Shown here piece after piece: positions 9,701 through 19,158 of a stretch of DNA of 64,000 nt (positions are counted from its first letter, which is position 1; each line of letters starts with the position of its first letter). The DNA is from Streptomyces sp. CBMA123 (GTDB taxonomy: Bacteria > Actinomycetota > Actinomycetes > Streptomycetales > Streptomycetaceae). The notes under the pieces are model-generated. The model ran no database searches. It was not told the origin of the DNA and saw only the letters and a list, made by a program, of their open reading frames with translations. The position numbers and the translations under genes are program-made. The stretch is taken from NCBI RefSeq assembly GCF_014596465.1, contig NZ_MECK01000556.1:1-64000 (forward strand), in the 5' to 3' direction.

Positions 9701-9808
9701 AGCGGCGCAGTGGCCGGCCCGGGCGGCATCAAGGTGTCCGCCCCGGGCATCAAGGTGTCCGGCATCATCGCCCGCACTCGGTACTTGGGCCACCCGCCAC
9801 CGGGTGGT

Positions 9809-10012
9809 CTCCGCACTGAGGGCTTCACCGGCAGGGTGATCCTGGTGTGCGACGAGCGCGAGCACCCCTATGAACGACCGCCACTCTCGAGGGGATACCT
9901 GGAAGGCAAGACCGATCGAGAGGCCGTCTTCGTTCACGAGCCGACCTGGTATGCCCAGGCGGACATCGAAGTCCACCTGGGCCAGAGTGCTGTCAGCGCC
10001 GTCGACCTGGTG
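9809..10012 (+). pseudogene. internal fragment of an FAD-dependent ferredoxin reductase
   Basis: Sixty-eight codons read LRTEGFTGRVILVCDE, HPYERPPLSRGYLEGK, VFVHEPTWYAQADIEVHLGQ. These are hallmark segments of the N-terminal part of rubredoxin/ferredoxin reductases. The preceding GxGxxG cofactor motif and everything after VSAVDL are absent, so the gene is cut at both ends. It abuts a minus-strand fragment at about 10012. Confidence 0.65.
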
Positions 10013-10170
10013 GCAGATGACCTCGCTCGGATGCTCGCCCTGGCTGACGCCGACCACGTTGATGCCATCGCCCGGGGAGTTGTCGTCCCCGGTGCTCCTC
10101 ACGGCGAGCAGGACGCGGTAGTCGGCGATCGCTCCGAGGTCGTGGACGGGCGGCCGGTTCGGGTGTGCAC
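10013..10170 (-). pseudogene. unidentified gene fragment, minus strand
   Basis: Read on the minus strand, this stretch gives a protein-like sequence (DLGAIADYRVLLAVRS, then DGINVVGVSQGEHPSEVICH) with good codon usage. It ends where the ferredoxin-reductase fragment begins. I do not recognise the family. No start or stop belonging to it is visible. Confidence 0.35.
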
Positions 10171-11576
10171 CCTGTCCGGTCGGCGGCGGCGCGCTCTGCC
10201 GACGGGCCTGCGACGCCGAGGCCCGGCACGCCGTCCGGCGACGGTGCGGGCTCCAGGACTACGACGGCTCTCCGCCGGCGGCGCGGGTTCTGCGCACCTC
10301 GGGGCCCGGGCCTTGGGCGTTCCATGGTTTGCACTCGTCGCGGGGCCGGGCTTGCCCCGTCGCCCTCCTCGGCACCTGCCGGGAAGACCCCCGCCGCGCT
10401 CCGGAACGTCCTGTACCAGAACGCCGTCTACTGCCTCTGGCTCAACGGCAGGAACCAGCTGGTCCGAGAGAGGGGGCCGGTCAGTCGGCAGGGCTGAACG
10501 CGGCGTCGAGGGCCTCGGGGAAGAGGTCGAGCGGCGGGCAGCCCCAGTCGCCGTTGACGTTCGTGACCAGTTGCATGTTTTTTGAGACTGCACACCCGGG
10601 TGCTCGCGCGCAGCCCGTCGGCCCCGGTGGGGTCGAACACCATCCGCAGCGCGTCCTCCTGGTGCTGGTCTGCAGGATCTCAGCGTAGGGCGTTCGTGCG
10701 TTTGCCGTCTCCCGTGGGGTGTTGGCGGTGTGGACGGGTGCCGGGATGTCCGGCCGGCCGCGTGGGCACGTGGTGCTGGCCGCGGCGGTCGGCCGGACGT
10801 CCTGGCGTTGGAAAGCTTCGGTGCGGCGATGCCGCACCTGGCCGGCCCTGCTGGAACAAGGCAAGCCGATCCCCTGTGTGTGTCGAGTGGCAACGGCCGG
10901 GGAGACCGCGTTCGAGGGACCCCTGTGGTGAGGGCAGGGGAGGGCGCTCTATGTCCGGGATGGATGCCCTGAGGGCATACGGACATGGCGAAGTGGGGGC
11001 CTATGCCGCCGGAGCTGGCATGGCGGTGCGAGCACTGTCGCGTGCTGCGGCGTCTGGGCATGCCGGGGCCGTATGCCACCAGGGCATCGGCGTACCGGGC
11101 GGTCGGCCTTGGGCCGGCCGCGTTCGCGTAACGGCGGGGATTGTTGGCGGAGTTCCGGCCGCGCTAATGGCTTCTGGTGTGTGGCTTTCATCCCGTCCTC
11201 CAATCCCGCGTCGCGCGTCGGGCGCTTGGGCGCGCCCGCCACCGCGCGGGGCCTTCTGGCTTGCCCCGCCTTGGTTATCCCGAGGATTGCGTCTCGGCGG
11301 CGTTCGGGCAAGCCTGGTTGTCCCGGCAAGGTCGGACGAAGTTGCCGTTGCGGGCACTCAGGAGGCCCGGGGGTTGGGTGCTGTGAGCTGGAGTTCTTCG
11401 CTGATGGTGTCTCAACTTGCAGTGGGACAAAGCGAGAAACCGGTCTTGGGGCGGCTGGACTGTCCCTACGGGACACAGGATTCTGTGCGATGGGAGTCCA
11501 TCCCGCTTGGCTCTGGAAGGCCGGGCGGGCGTCGTGTGGGCCCCCTGTCGAGTGGCAACACCCGAGGGAGATCGCA
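10171..11576. other. decayed intergenic region
   Basis: Long open frames here are products of base composition. One short minus-strand piece (about 10489-10581, reading MQLVTNVNGDWGCPPL to a stop) looks protein-like but cannot be identified. The last part is the leader of the small membrane-protein gene at 11577. Confidence 0.45.
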
Positions 11577-11825
11577 TTGCGTAAGAAGCACACCAACCAG
11601 GCCGTCGTGTCCGCGGCGTGCGTGGAGGTCCCGACGACGACCTGCACCCAGGTGCCGGTCTCGGCCGCGGTCGTCGTGGTCGTCGTCCTCCTTCTCACCA
11701 CCGCGCTGACCGCGCGGGGCATGGCGGTGCAGACCATCGTCACCACCCTGGCCACGGCCGGCCTGCTCGGGATCGAGCTGGTCCGCCGCCTGGTCGAGGC
11801 GCTCACCACCCGCCGGACCCGCTAG
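11577..11825 (+). CDS. small single-pass or two-pass membrane protein
   Basis: An 82-residue protein starting at TTG 11577, chosen because GGGAG lies about 7 bases upstream and the sequence before it does not look coding. It has a hydrophobic stretch of valines and leucines (residues about 27-47) and a second weaker one (50-68), then an arginine-rich tail (ALTTRRTR). The XRE-type gene starts 10 bp after its stop, so the two form an operon. Small membrane protein/XRE pairs recur in Streptomyces accessory DNA. The function is unknown. Confidence 0.7.
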   Translation: MRKKHTNQAVVSAACVEVPTTTCTQVPVSAAVVVVVVLLLTTALTARGMAVQTIVTTLATAGLLGIELVRRLVEALTTRRTR

Positions 11826-11835
11826 GAGAGGGGCG

Positions 11836-12660
11836 GTGGGGCGCCTGAACAGCGCCCTGGCTGAGCAGAACACGGAGATCGGGGCTCTCGCGCGGTGGCT
11901 TCGCAAGCTGCGCGAGGGCTCCGGCCTCACCTACAGCCAGATGGCGCACAAGACCATCGAACTCGCACTGCCCGTCTCCCTCGCCACCCTCTCCCGGGCG
12001 GACGAGGGCCGTACGGTCCCGACCTGGCCGGTCACCGAGGCCTACACCCGGGCCTGCGGGGGATCGGTGCGCACCGCGGAGCGGCTGTGGCTGCGTGCCG
12101 ACGCCAACCGGCCCGGACGAAAGAAGCGGGGCCAGGGCACGGTCGCCGTCCCCACCTCGGGCCAGGCCTTGCGGTTCATCACGGAGTGCTCCGAGTTGCA
12201 CTTCGCGATGAAACGGCTGTGGCTGCACGCCGGGAGCCCGTCCCTGCGGGAGCTGGAGACGCGGGCCATGCGCGACGGAGTCAGCCGGCTGCCGAAGAGC
12301 ACCCTGCACGGGGTCCTTGCCGGTGAACGGGACTGCACGGAGAGGATTCTCGTCGAGTTCGTGCGGGCCTGCGGGGTCGCACCTGAGAAGGAAGCCGAGT
12401 GGGTTGAGGCGCTGCGGCGCGTCAACACCTACCAGCGCGGAGGCAGGGCGCCGGTGTCCGTCGAGCGGCGGCTCGCCGAGGCCGAGGCGGAGATCCTGCG
12501 GCTGAGGGAGTCGATCGGCCGCGGCGCCGACGAGCCCTCGGTGCGGGAGCCGGCCACGGCCGTGGACACCCCGGTGCCGGTCCGGCGGTGGCGGTCGCGA
12601 CCGCCGGCCGTGCCACAGCAGGCCCGGCCCCCGCAGCGGCCGGCCGAGCGGACCCCGTAG
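11836..12660 (+). CDS. XRE-type helix-turn-helix regulator
   Basis: A 274-residue DNA-binding protein. The first helix-turn-helix lies at about 18-65 (LARWLRKLREGSGLTYSQMA, then SLATLSRADEGRTVPTWPVT). A second, similar unit follows at about 118-195 (LRELETRAMRDGVSRLPKST, LHGVLAGERDCTERILVEFV), so the protein has tandem HTH-like domains. A short predicted coiled coil (SVERRLAEAEAEILRLRESI) and a proline/arginine-rich tail end it. GTG at 11836 is preceded by GGAGAGG. It sits 10 bp after the small membrane-protein gene and probably works with it. A hairpin at 12749-12790 ends the unit. Confidence 0.85.
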   Translation: MGRLNSALAEQNTEIGALARWLRKLREGSGLTYSQMAHKTIELALPVSLATLSRADEGRTVPTWPVTEAYTRACGGSVRTAERLWLRADANRPGRKKRGQGTVAVPTSGQALRFITECSELHFAMKRLWLHAGSPSLRELETRAMRDGVSRLPKSTLHGVLAGERDCTERILVEFVRACGVAPEKEAEWVEALRRVNTYQRGGRAPVSVERRLAEAEAEILRLRESIGRGADEPSVREPATAVDTPVPVRRWRSRPPAVPQQARPPQRPAERTP

Positions 12661-12748
12661 ACGAAGGAGGACGGTTCGTGTGGTGCGGTCGCCGGCGGCC
12701 GCACCGGCGTCATCCCGCAGCCGCCGAACCCGGCCGGCGCAGACAGCC

Positions 12749-12790
12749 CGGGGCCCTGCCCGCCACCGACCGGAGGCAGGCAGGGCCCCG
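12749..12790 (+). terminator. terminator after the XRE gene
   Basis: A 12-bp perfect stem with an 18-nt loop, 88 bp after the stop codon. Confidence 0.5.
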
Positions 12791-12946
12791 ACCGCGGCCA
12801 CAGTCACCCCCGGCCCCGCAAGCCCGTCTCCGCACGTCACCAGAGGGGTTGACCCGCCCGCCCAGCCGTGTACTGTGCGCCAGTTGCGCCGAGTTCGCGT
12901 GGTCGAACTCGGCGACGGAGCCCCCTTGATCGGCGCTTCCAGCCGC

Positions 12947-13243
12947 CTACTGTCCGGCCCATCGGACCCGCCCGGCACCGGGCGCCGAGGTCCGCACCAG
13001 CCAGTCGACGACACGGGAGGGGTGGGCAGTGTGGACGGTGAAAGCGGCCTGCTCGGGGGTGTCGTGGAGCATCACTTCCTGGGTGTGGACGTCGCCGATG
13101 AAGTAGCCCTCGTACACCGCCACCCGCCGGTCGCCGATGCCGGCCAGGCCGCGCTCGACCCAGCCGATCTGGTGGCCGCTCGGTGCGCAGGGTGGGCGGG
13201 CGTGCGGGTGGACGGAGCGGTAGGAGGCGAGCGGGAGCCGCAC
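12947..13243 (-). CDS. hypothetical small protein
   Basis: A 98-residue frame from GTG 13243. Its middle part (GIGDRRVAVYEGYFIGDVHT, then EVMLHDTPEQAAFTVHTAHP) has a normal amino-acid mix, unlike shadow frames. No family is recognised. It lacks a good ribosome binding site and the first 25 residues look non-native, so it may be a trimmed remnant. It lies convergent to the XRE gene. Confidence 0.4.
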   Translation of the reverse strand: MRLPLASYRSVHPHARPPCAPSGHQIGWVERGLAGIGDRRVAVYEGYFIGDVHTQEVMLHDTPEQAAFTVHTAHPSRVVDWLVRTSAPGAGRVRWAGQ

Positions 13244-13473
13244 AACGGCCTGCCGCCCCGGCCGCCCTCCCCCTCGCCCCTCCTCCCGGCCGGCGGCCCC
13301 GCTGCGCGGCGGCGTGCCGGGCGCGGGTGGGGTGGGCGAGAGGGAGGTGAGCGAGGGGGCGGTAGGTATCCGATCTTCCCGGGTGGTACGGGCCCTGGCA
13401 GACGGTGATCAGGTTCGGCCCCAGGGGCATCCGGTCGGAGCGGGTGGGTTTCGTCGGCGGCCGGCGGCGGGTC

Positions 13474-14271
13474 CTACCGGTGCGCGGGCGGCGAGGGCTG
13501 CGGGAGACGGCGGAGGAATTCCAGCAGTAGGGCGCAGAACGCGGCGGGCTGTTCCAGTGGGGCGAGATGTCCGGCTCCCGGGATGACGGTGGTGCGACCC
13601 GCATCGAGGTCGCGGGCCAGGTTCTCGGCGCCCTGGTGGAAGTCGGGCATGTCGTGCTCGCCGACGCCGATCAGAGCGGGCACGTCCCTGAGTGTGCTCA
13701 GCGCCGCCGGGCCGGTGCCGAGGGGGTCCGGCGCCTGCGGCGGTTCGCCGTGGGTGAGCTGGTCGGTCAGCTGGCGGTGGAGCATGCGGGCGGCGTGGGT
13801 GAGTACCTCCTCGGTGGCCCCGGCCGAGGTCCACGCCTTGACGCCGGCCGTCACCGCGGCGTCCAGGTCGTCGGCGGCCAGCGCCGTCCGTTCGGCCTCC
13901 CAGGCGGCGTCCAGACGCGGGGAGGCGGGCAGGTCGTGGGGCCGGTACCCGACCAGTACCAGGCCCTCCACCCGCTCGGGTGCCGTGACGGCGGCCTGGA
14001 GTGCCACCAGGGCGCCCAGTGAGTTCCCGGCGAGGACGAAGCGGTCGGCCTCCAGGTGGTCGAGCGTGTCGAGCACGTCCGACCAGGGGGCCACCGTGCG
14101 GCGGTCGGGCACGGTCGCGTCGCCGTGGCCGGGCAGGTCGAGGGCGATGGCCCGCACGCCCGCCTCGGCGAGCAGCGGGAGGTGGGCGTCCCACATGGTG
14201 CGGTCGGTGGGCCGGGCGTGCAGCAGGACGACGGGCCGTCCCCGGCCTGCCTCGGTGGAGGGAAGCAGCAT
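13474..14271 (-). CDS. alpha/beta hydrolase
   Basis: A 265-residue cytoplasmic alpha/beta-hydrolase-fold protein. The oxyanion strand is VVLLHARPTDRTMW, the nucleophile elbow is LAGNSLGALVAL (Ser about residue 95), the acid is Asp in GVGEHDMPDF and the base is His in GAGHLAPLEQP. HARP replaces the more common HGxx. It is the last gene of an operon with the aldo/keto reductase (81 bp upstream) and the MmyB-type regulator. It probably cleaves an ester or C-C bond in a small molecule; the substrate is unknown. Confidence 0.9.
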   Translation of the reverse strand: MLLPSTEAGRGRPVVLLHARPTDRTMWDAHLPLLAEAGVRAIALDLPGHGDATVPDRRTVAPWSDVLDTLDHLEADRFVLAGNSLGALVALQAAVTAPERVEGLVLVGYRPHDLPASPRLDAAWEAERTALAADDLDAAVTAGVKAWTSAGATEEVLTHAARMLHRQLTDQLTHGEPPQAPDPLGTGPAALSTLRDVPALIGVGEHDMPDFHQGAENLARDLDAGRTTVIPGAGHLAPLEQPAAFCALLLEFLRRLPQPSPPAHR

Positions 14272-14352
14272 CGCTTGAGTGCCTTCTTCGGTGAGCGGGT
14301 GGGAAGGGCCGGCCGGCGTGGAGGGCAGCGGCAGGTCCTGCGGGGGTGCGGA

Positions 14353-15252
14353 TCAAGCGGCGTCGGTGAGTTCGCCGAGTTCCGTGTCGGTCAGGCGCAG
14401 CGTCGCCGCAGCCAGGTTCTCCTCCAGGTGCGCGATCTTGGAGGTGCCGGGGATGGGCAGCACGACCTCGGAGCGGGCGAGCAGCCAGGCCAGCGCCACC
14501 TGGGACGGCCGGGCACCGTGGGCGGTCGCGATCCGGTCGAGTGGCCCGCCGGGGCGGGCGAGCTCGCCTGCGGCCACCGGCGCCCAGGGGATGAAGCCGA
14601 TGCCGTGGCGGGTGCAGTGGTCCAGGACGTCGGCGGAGGTGCGGTCGGTCAGGTTGTAGCGGTTCTGGACGGTGGTGATTTCCGCGATCGTGCGCGCGTG
14701 CTCGACCTGGTCGACGGTGACCTGGGACAGGCCGATCGCGACGATCTTGCCTTCGTCCTGGAGCGTTTTCAGCGCACCGATCTGGTCCTCCAGCGGGACC
14801 TCGGGATCGATGCGGTGCAGCTGGAACAGGTCGATGTGGTCCAGGCCGAGTCGGCGAAGGCTCATCAGGGCCTGCTGGCGCAGGTACTCCGGGCGCCCGA
14901 CCGGCGGCCACGCCTGGGGGCCCAGGCGCACCAGCCCGTCGCGGGTCCTGATCGTGTCCGGGCCGTTGCGGGTCAGCCCGGCTTTCGTCGCGATGAGCAC
15001 GTCGTCGGGGTAGGGGTGGATCGCCTCCCGGATGATCTCCTCGCTGACGTGCGGGCCGTAGGAGTCGGCGGTGTCGATCAGCTGCACGCCGAGTTCGACG
15101 GCCCGGCGTACCACGCGGACGCACTCGTCGCGGTCGTCGGGCTCGCCCCACACGCCGAGCCCGGTCAGGCGCATGGCGCCGAAGCCGAGGCGGGTGACCT
15201 CCTTGCCGGCGATCTTGAAGGTGCCGGCGGTGCCGGACGGGGCGTCGGTCAT
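14353..15252 (-). CDS. aldo/keto reductase
   Basis: A 299-residue NADPH-dependent carbonyl reductase of the aldo/keto reductase superfamily. The catalytic tetrad is visible: Asp and Tyr in [11 protein letters not shown], Lys in VLIATKAGL and His in LFQLHRID. The cofactor-binding end has [16 protein letters not shown]. Its ATG overlaps the stop of the upstream regulator gene by 4 bp (ATGA), so translation is coupled. This points to control by, or co-function with, that regulator. Confidence 0.92.
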   Translation of the reverse strand: MTDAPSGTAGTFKIAGKEVTRLGFGAMRLTGLGVWGEPDDRDECVRVVRRAVELGVQLIDTADSYGPHVSEEIIREAIHPYPDDVLIATKAGLTRNGPDTIRTRDGLVRLGPQAWPPVGRPEYLRQQALMSLRRLGLDHIDLFQLHRIDPEVPLEDQIGALKTLQDEGKIVAIGLSQVTVDQVEHARTIAEITTVQNRYNLTDRTSADVLDHCTRHGIGFIPWAPVAAGELARPGGPLDRIATAHGARPSQVALAWLLARSEVVLPIPGTSKIAHLEENLAAATLRLTDTELGELTDAA

Positions 15253-16115
15253 GACCGGATGCCTTCTTCCTCTTCGGTGTTGTCCTGAACGGTGGGAGCC
15301 GAGGCCTGCTCGGCCAGTCGGCGGAGCTGGACCAGGGCCGCGGCACTGGCGCTACCGGGTTCCGCGCTGTAGACGGACAGGTGCTGGCCCGCGGCGCTGG
15401 TGACGGCCAGCGCCTCGAAGTGCAGCCGGATCTCGCCCACCAGGGGGTGCCGGAAGTGCTTGTCCTCCTGTGTGCGGGGACGGACCTCGTAACGCGCCCA
15501 CAAGCCGACGAAGGCGGGGCTGCGCACGCCGAGTTCGCCGACGATGCGCTCGATCCGCTCGTCCTTGGGGAACTGCGAGGAGGATGCCCGCAGGTTGCCG
15601 ACCGCGGTGTGCGCCGCCTTGTCCCAGTCGACGTAAAACTCGCGTGCGAACGGGTCGAGGAAGATCATTCGCAGCAGGTTGTCGTACCGGGCGAACCCGC
15701 GGTACAGCTCGCGCGCCATCCGGTTGGCGGCCAGGACGTCCTGCGCCGCGCCGACCACGAAGGCCGGCACGTCACGCATGCCGTCCATCAGCCGCGACAG
15801 CTCCGGGGCCACGGCAGGTGCCGCGGCCGCCGTGGCGAAGACCGGCAGGCCGAGCCGGAACAGGTGACCCGCTGCGGTGCCGTCCAGCCGCAGGGCCGCA
15901 GCGATCGCCCGGAGCACCTGCTCGGACGGGTTCCGCTCACGACCCTGCTCCAGACGGATGTAGTAGTCCGTGCTCACCCCGGCCAGCAGTGCCACCTCGT
16001 CCCGCCGCAGTCCCGGCACCCGCCGGTCCCCGCCGTCGAGCAGCCCGACGTCCCGCGGCGTGATCATCGCGCGGCGGGCACGCAGGTACGCACCGAGCTC
16101 GTTGTTGCTCTCCAT
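15249..16115 (-). CDS. XRE regulator with MmyB-like ligand-binding domain
   Basis: A 288-residue regulator. The helix-turn-helix is near 25-70 ([40 protein letters not shown]). The MmyB-like ligand-binding domain follows ([20 protein letters not shown]-type text, [18 protein letters not shown], and the C-terminal [18 protein letters not shown]). Such regulators often repress or activate an adjacent short-chain dehydrogenase or aldo/keto reductase, as here. ATG 16115 is preferred over the longer open frame because MESNNELG is the usual family start. A 19-bp palindrome and four short repeats lie just upstream. Confidence 0.9.
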   Translation of the reverse strand: MESNNELGAYLRARRAMITPRDVGLLDGGDRRVPGLRRDEVALLAGVSTDYYIRLEQGRERNPSEQVLRAIAAALRLDGTAAGHLFRLGLPVFATAAAAPAVAPELSRLMDGMRDVPAFVVGAAQDVLAANRMARELYRGFARYDNLLRMIFLDPFAREFYVDWDKAAHTAVGNLRASSSQFPKDERIERIVGELGVRSPAFVGLWARYEVRPRTQEDKHFRHPLVGEIRLHFEALAVTSAAGQHLSVYSAEPGSASAAALVQLRRLAEQASAPTVQDNTEEEEGIRS

Positions 16116-16150
16116 GCCCGCCACGCTAGATCCACTCCATGGGGCGGGGC

Positions 16151-16169
16151 GTGGGTGCGGTGCACCCAC
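16151..16169. promoter_or_regulatory. palindrome upstream of the MmyB-type regulator
   Basis: GTGGGTGC, three bases, then GCACCCAC: a perfect 8-bp inverted repeat 35 bp before the start codon at 16115. It is a candidate autoregulatory operator. Confidence 0.5.
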
Positions 16170-16198
16170 CCGAGGGGGGCGGCTGCCCGGCATCCCGA

Positions 16199-16249
16199 TG
16201 GAAGCCCCCGGTGGAGGCCGCCGGTGGAAGCCCCCGGTGGAGGCCGCCG
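16199..16249. repeat. four tandem 13-bp repeats
   Basis: The core GTGGARGCC (first copy ATGGAAGCC) recurs four times at 13-bp steps, equivalent to two copies of a 26-bp unit. It lies upstream of the MmyB-type regulator and may be part of its control region or simple slippage. Confidence 0.6.
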
Positions 16250-16400
16250 CCCGCCGGACGGGGGCTCAACCGTCAGGACTACCACGGCCAGAGCAGCGAC
16301 CCGCAGCTGCCGAGGGGGCGCGGCCGGGGGGTGTGCGGCAGCCGCGAACTTGAGTATCCGTACTCAGGACGGCACATGGGATGAGCGTGAGGATGACCAG

Positions 16401-16748
16401 ATGCTTGAGTTAGTAGTCGACGTTCTCGTGGCGGTGGTGCTGACCACTGTGGAAGTGGTGGCACTGGTCCTCGCCTTTTTCGCCATCGGAATCACGGCGT
16501 GGGCGGATGACAAGTCGGGCCGCGGGGTCACACCCCGCCTGAAGCGGATCACCCGTGCCGTGGCAGTGGTGTCGTTGGTCCTGCCCTTGGCGTGTGCCTA
16601 CGGGCTGTTTCTGCTGCATCTGCCGATCGCGGCGACCGCCCAGTGCCTGCTGGTAGTAGCGGTACCGTTCCTCCGCCCCATCCTGACCGCTGTGAACCGT
16701 CTGCGGGAAGGCGTGACGCGTCGCTGGGGCGGACGCCGGCGGCGCTGA
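16401..16748 (+). CDS. small integral membrane protein
   Basis: A 115-residue protein from ATG 16401. It has one long hydrophobic segment (about 3-33, ending in FFAIGITAW) and two more (about 56-76 and 78-97), then a strongly basic tail (TRRWGGRRRR). No family is recognised. GAGG lies about 8 bases upstream of the start. It is transcribed divergently from the MmyB-type regulator and has no clear partner. Confidence 0.6.
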   Translation: MLELVVDVLVAVVLTTVEVVALVLAFFAIGITAWADDKSGRGVTPRLKRITRAVAVVSLVLPLACAYGLFLLHLPIAATAQCLLVVAVPFLRPILTAVNRLREGVTRRWGGRRRR

Positions 16749-17082
16749 CGCGCCCGGAGGCAGGAAGAGGCCGGGACGGCGGTTGCCGCCAGGACGAGAC
16801 GGTGCCCCGGCGGCAGGCACAGGAAGCACGGGAAGCAGCAGGCCGGACCGGAGCGGGGCCGGAGACGACCGGGCAACCCAGGGGCCGGGACGGCCAGGAC
16901 GGCGGCCTGGACCGGCCACCGGGGCCGACAGGGGCACGGCCAGGGCGCGGCAGCGGGGTGGGCAGGCAGTCAGGCCGGCAGAGCGGCAGAGCGGCGGCCG
17001 GTGCGACGCCCCCGCCAAGGCTGGCCCGAGGCCCCCGCCGATGACCGCCGTCGGCCGACGGATCAGGCGTTGGAAGGCGCCC

Positions 17083-17430
17083 TCAGCCGAAGTTCTGGAT
17101 CACCGCACTGCATGCCAGACCACTCATCACGCTCACTGCGGAGGCGACGAAGCGCCATGGAGCCCAGCGCGTCCGGGGCGGCAGGACCCAGGCAGTCGCG
17201 ACGAGCGCCACCTGTGCGGCCATCAGGCCGTAGGCAACGTCGTACTGAAGGCCCCAGTCCCGCCCACAGGCACCCCGTGGCACACACTGGTCGACCTCGA
17301 CCGCGCGCACCAGCGCGAAGCACCAGTAGAGGATCTGGCAGAGCGGCAGCAGAACCGTCGCGACGAGCGGAAACCTCCACGCGTCGCGGTCATGCGGTGG
17401 CGATGCGGACCCGGCCGCGATGTTGTCCAT
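17083..17430 (-). CDS. hypothetical membrane protein
   Basis: A 115-residue protein with about three hydrophobic segments (FPLVATVLLPLCQILYWCFA; GLMAAQVALVATAWVLP; FVASAVSVMSGLACSAVI) and a loop with two cysteines (QCVPRGACGRDWG). ATG 17430 is preferred (MDNIAAGSA); an in-frame GTG at 17463 is the alternative. No function is known. The good amino-acid mix and helix pattern argue it is real. Confidence 0.65.
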   Translation of the reverse strand: MDNIAAGSASPPHDRDAWRFPLVATVLLPLCQILYWCFALVRAVEVDQCVPRGACGRDWGLQYDVAYGLMAAQVALVATAWVLPPRTRWAPWRFVASAVSVMSGLACSAVIQNFG

Positions 17431-18141
17431 GAACCGATTCCACCGTGCCGAACCGGACCGCACATGAGCGCGACTACTCAGTCAGGACAGCTCACGTACC
17501 CGGCTGTCTCCGGCCGTCCAACACCGCTGCGGCCCCGGGACCGCAGACCAGGAACGCGGCCGTGCTCCGCCACCCCGGCGACGGGGGCGCAGCAGGCCGG
17601 GGGCGGCCAGCGCCTGGCGGTCGTGGGCCCCGGACGGCAGCCCCGCCTGTGGCTGTCACGGGCCCCGTCCACCGGCAGCGGCCGCCCCGGCGCCCAGCGG
17701 GCACGCCCGGCCGGGGCGGAGCCTGGCCCGGACGGCGGCCCGCACGGCGACGTCGACCACGATGCGGGCCAGGACGGCGTCGGCCCACCCACCACCTTGG
17801 CCACGGGGAACCCGGGGCCTGCGTGACTTCAATGCCCCAGGACATCAGCCACGCGCTGCAGGCACCGGTGCTGCTGGGCCACGCGGCCCTCGGCGGCTCC
17901 CAAGAACCCGGCACCGCCGCCATCGACGGCGCACTCGCTCTCACCTGGCAACCCGCCGCTCCAGAGCGCTGGCGAACCCTCCCGCTTGACGCTCAATCAC
18001 GTGCGATGTCTGCGGTGGCCCAACCCGGGTCCGGCGAGAGTGAGAGCGGTGTGTGTCTCGCCCGGCCTGAACACCGCAGGTCAGGCCCTCGCCGTGGGCC
18101 ACCGGCCAACACCACCGGGGCGCCGATTGACGGCATCCACA
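17431..18141. other. intergenic region, one possible remnant
   Basis: Plus-strand bases 17822-18000 (GTG, then ISHALQAPVLLGHAALGGSQ) have coding-like codon usage for about 60 codons before decaying, and may be a gene remnant. The rest shows no supportable gene. Confidence 0.4.
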
Positions 18142-18193
18142 ATGCCGGACGGCCCTGCCACTCCTTCGCAGGAGTGGCAGGGCCGTCCGGCAT
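18142..18193 (-). terminator. 24-bp perfect hairpin terminator
   Basis: A perfect 24-bp inverted repeat with loop TCGC, 12 bp beyond the stop codon of the minus-strand gene at 18205. It is one of the strongest palindromes in the window. Confidence 0.8.
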
Positions 18194-18204
18194 CATCAGC
18201 GAGG

Positions 18205-18645
18205 CTACGGAGTCGTCGGGATGTAGTCGTAGCAATAGTTCATGGCGGTGCCCAGCGGATTTATTTGCCAGTACGAATTCCACAGGGCGGTGCCGGTCCT
18301 GGGTCCGACAATGCCGTCGATGTCAAGGCCGCCGTGCGCGCGCTGGAAGTCCTCGACCGTGCTCTCCGTGTCCGGCCCGAAGTCGCCGTCCACGGCGATC
18401 TTGTGGCCGAGGCCGACGCCGTTCAGGAAGGCCTGAACACACGAAACCGCGGGTCCGCGCGACCCCTTCTGCACGTAAGGGGCGGTGTAGGAGGCCTGGG
18501 CCGTTCCGCTGAGGCCAATGACCACGGACAGCGACAACGTCACGCCCGCAGCGATCCGTGCTATTGCGCGCGTTCTCGTGCAATTACATCCATCTCTGGG
18601 GCCATCCCCCGGTGGCTCCGGTGATGACGGGGCATCAGTCATCAC
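18205..18645 (-). CDS. secreted peptidoglycan-binding protein
   Basis: A 146-residue protein. After about 25 polar residues comes a signal-peptide-like segment (IARIAAGVTLSLSVVIGLSG, cleavage near AQAS), then one peptidoglycan-binding type 1 domain (VDGDFGPDTESTVEDFQ and DIDGIVGPRTGTALWNSY). Two cysteines flank the domain. GTG 18645 and ATG 18642 are both possible starts; a later start nearer the signal peptide cannot be excluded. It has no catalytic domain and is likely a wall-associated binder. It resembles the proteins at 7012 and 20623. Confidence 0.85.
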   Translation of the reverse strand: MMTDAPSSPEPPGDGPRDGCNCTRTRAIARIAAGVTLSLSVVIGLSGTAQASYTAPYVQKGSRGPAVSCVQAFLNGVGLGHKIAVDGDFGPDTESTVEDFQRAHGGLDIDGIVGPRTGTALWNSYWQINPLGTAMNYCYDYIPTTP

Positions 18646-19158
18646 CGCCAGGAATCCTACATGAGATGATCATGAAAGAATCTGATCTCGCGGGCGGAAC
18701 ACCAGGACCTCGGGCCCGCACCGTCCGTTCCACGCTCTGGGCTACCGGGCCGCGCCGGGTGCAGCCGACGGCAGACCCGCGATCCACCAGGACATCCGGC
18801 TGTGGAACCTGGACTGCCTGCTGACCGGAGTGCCGCTGGAGGACTCGGTCACGGCACCACCGGACTGGCGCCCGGGTTGGCACTACACGCTTCCAGCCGA
18901 CTGGCCCGCCCCCGCCCGGTGAACCTTCTCGACTGCGGGCGTTGCCGTCCGACTCCCGCCCCCGGAAGGTTTTTCGGATCCACCCGCAACCCCGTTGCGT
19001 CCCATACGTCTTGATGAATGAGAGGCAAGGGAGGAGCGGCGATTCCGGAGCACGGTGCCTTCGGCACTCGGCTCGCTCACCGACCCGGTCGATCATTCAT
19101 CCAGTCATGCTCTGAGCCGTATTTCGGCTTCTCACAGTCACGTTCCAGGGGGAGAAAC
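18646..19158. other. intergenic region between divergent secreted-protein genes
   Basis: No supportable gene. A minus-strand frame reads GPVAQSVERTVRARGPGVPP, the kind of peptide produced by translating tRNA genes, but the DNA does not fold into a tRNA (see rejected list). Confidence 0.5.

Noticed and set aside
18650-18760. Minus-strand peptide GPVAQSVER, typical of translated tRNA genes
   Set aside because: The DNA has GTAGCCCAG but no matching D-stem, no anticodon arm and no 3' acceptor complementary to the 5' end, so it is not a tRNA.
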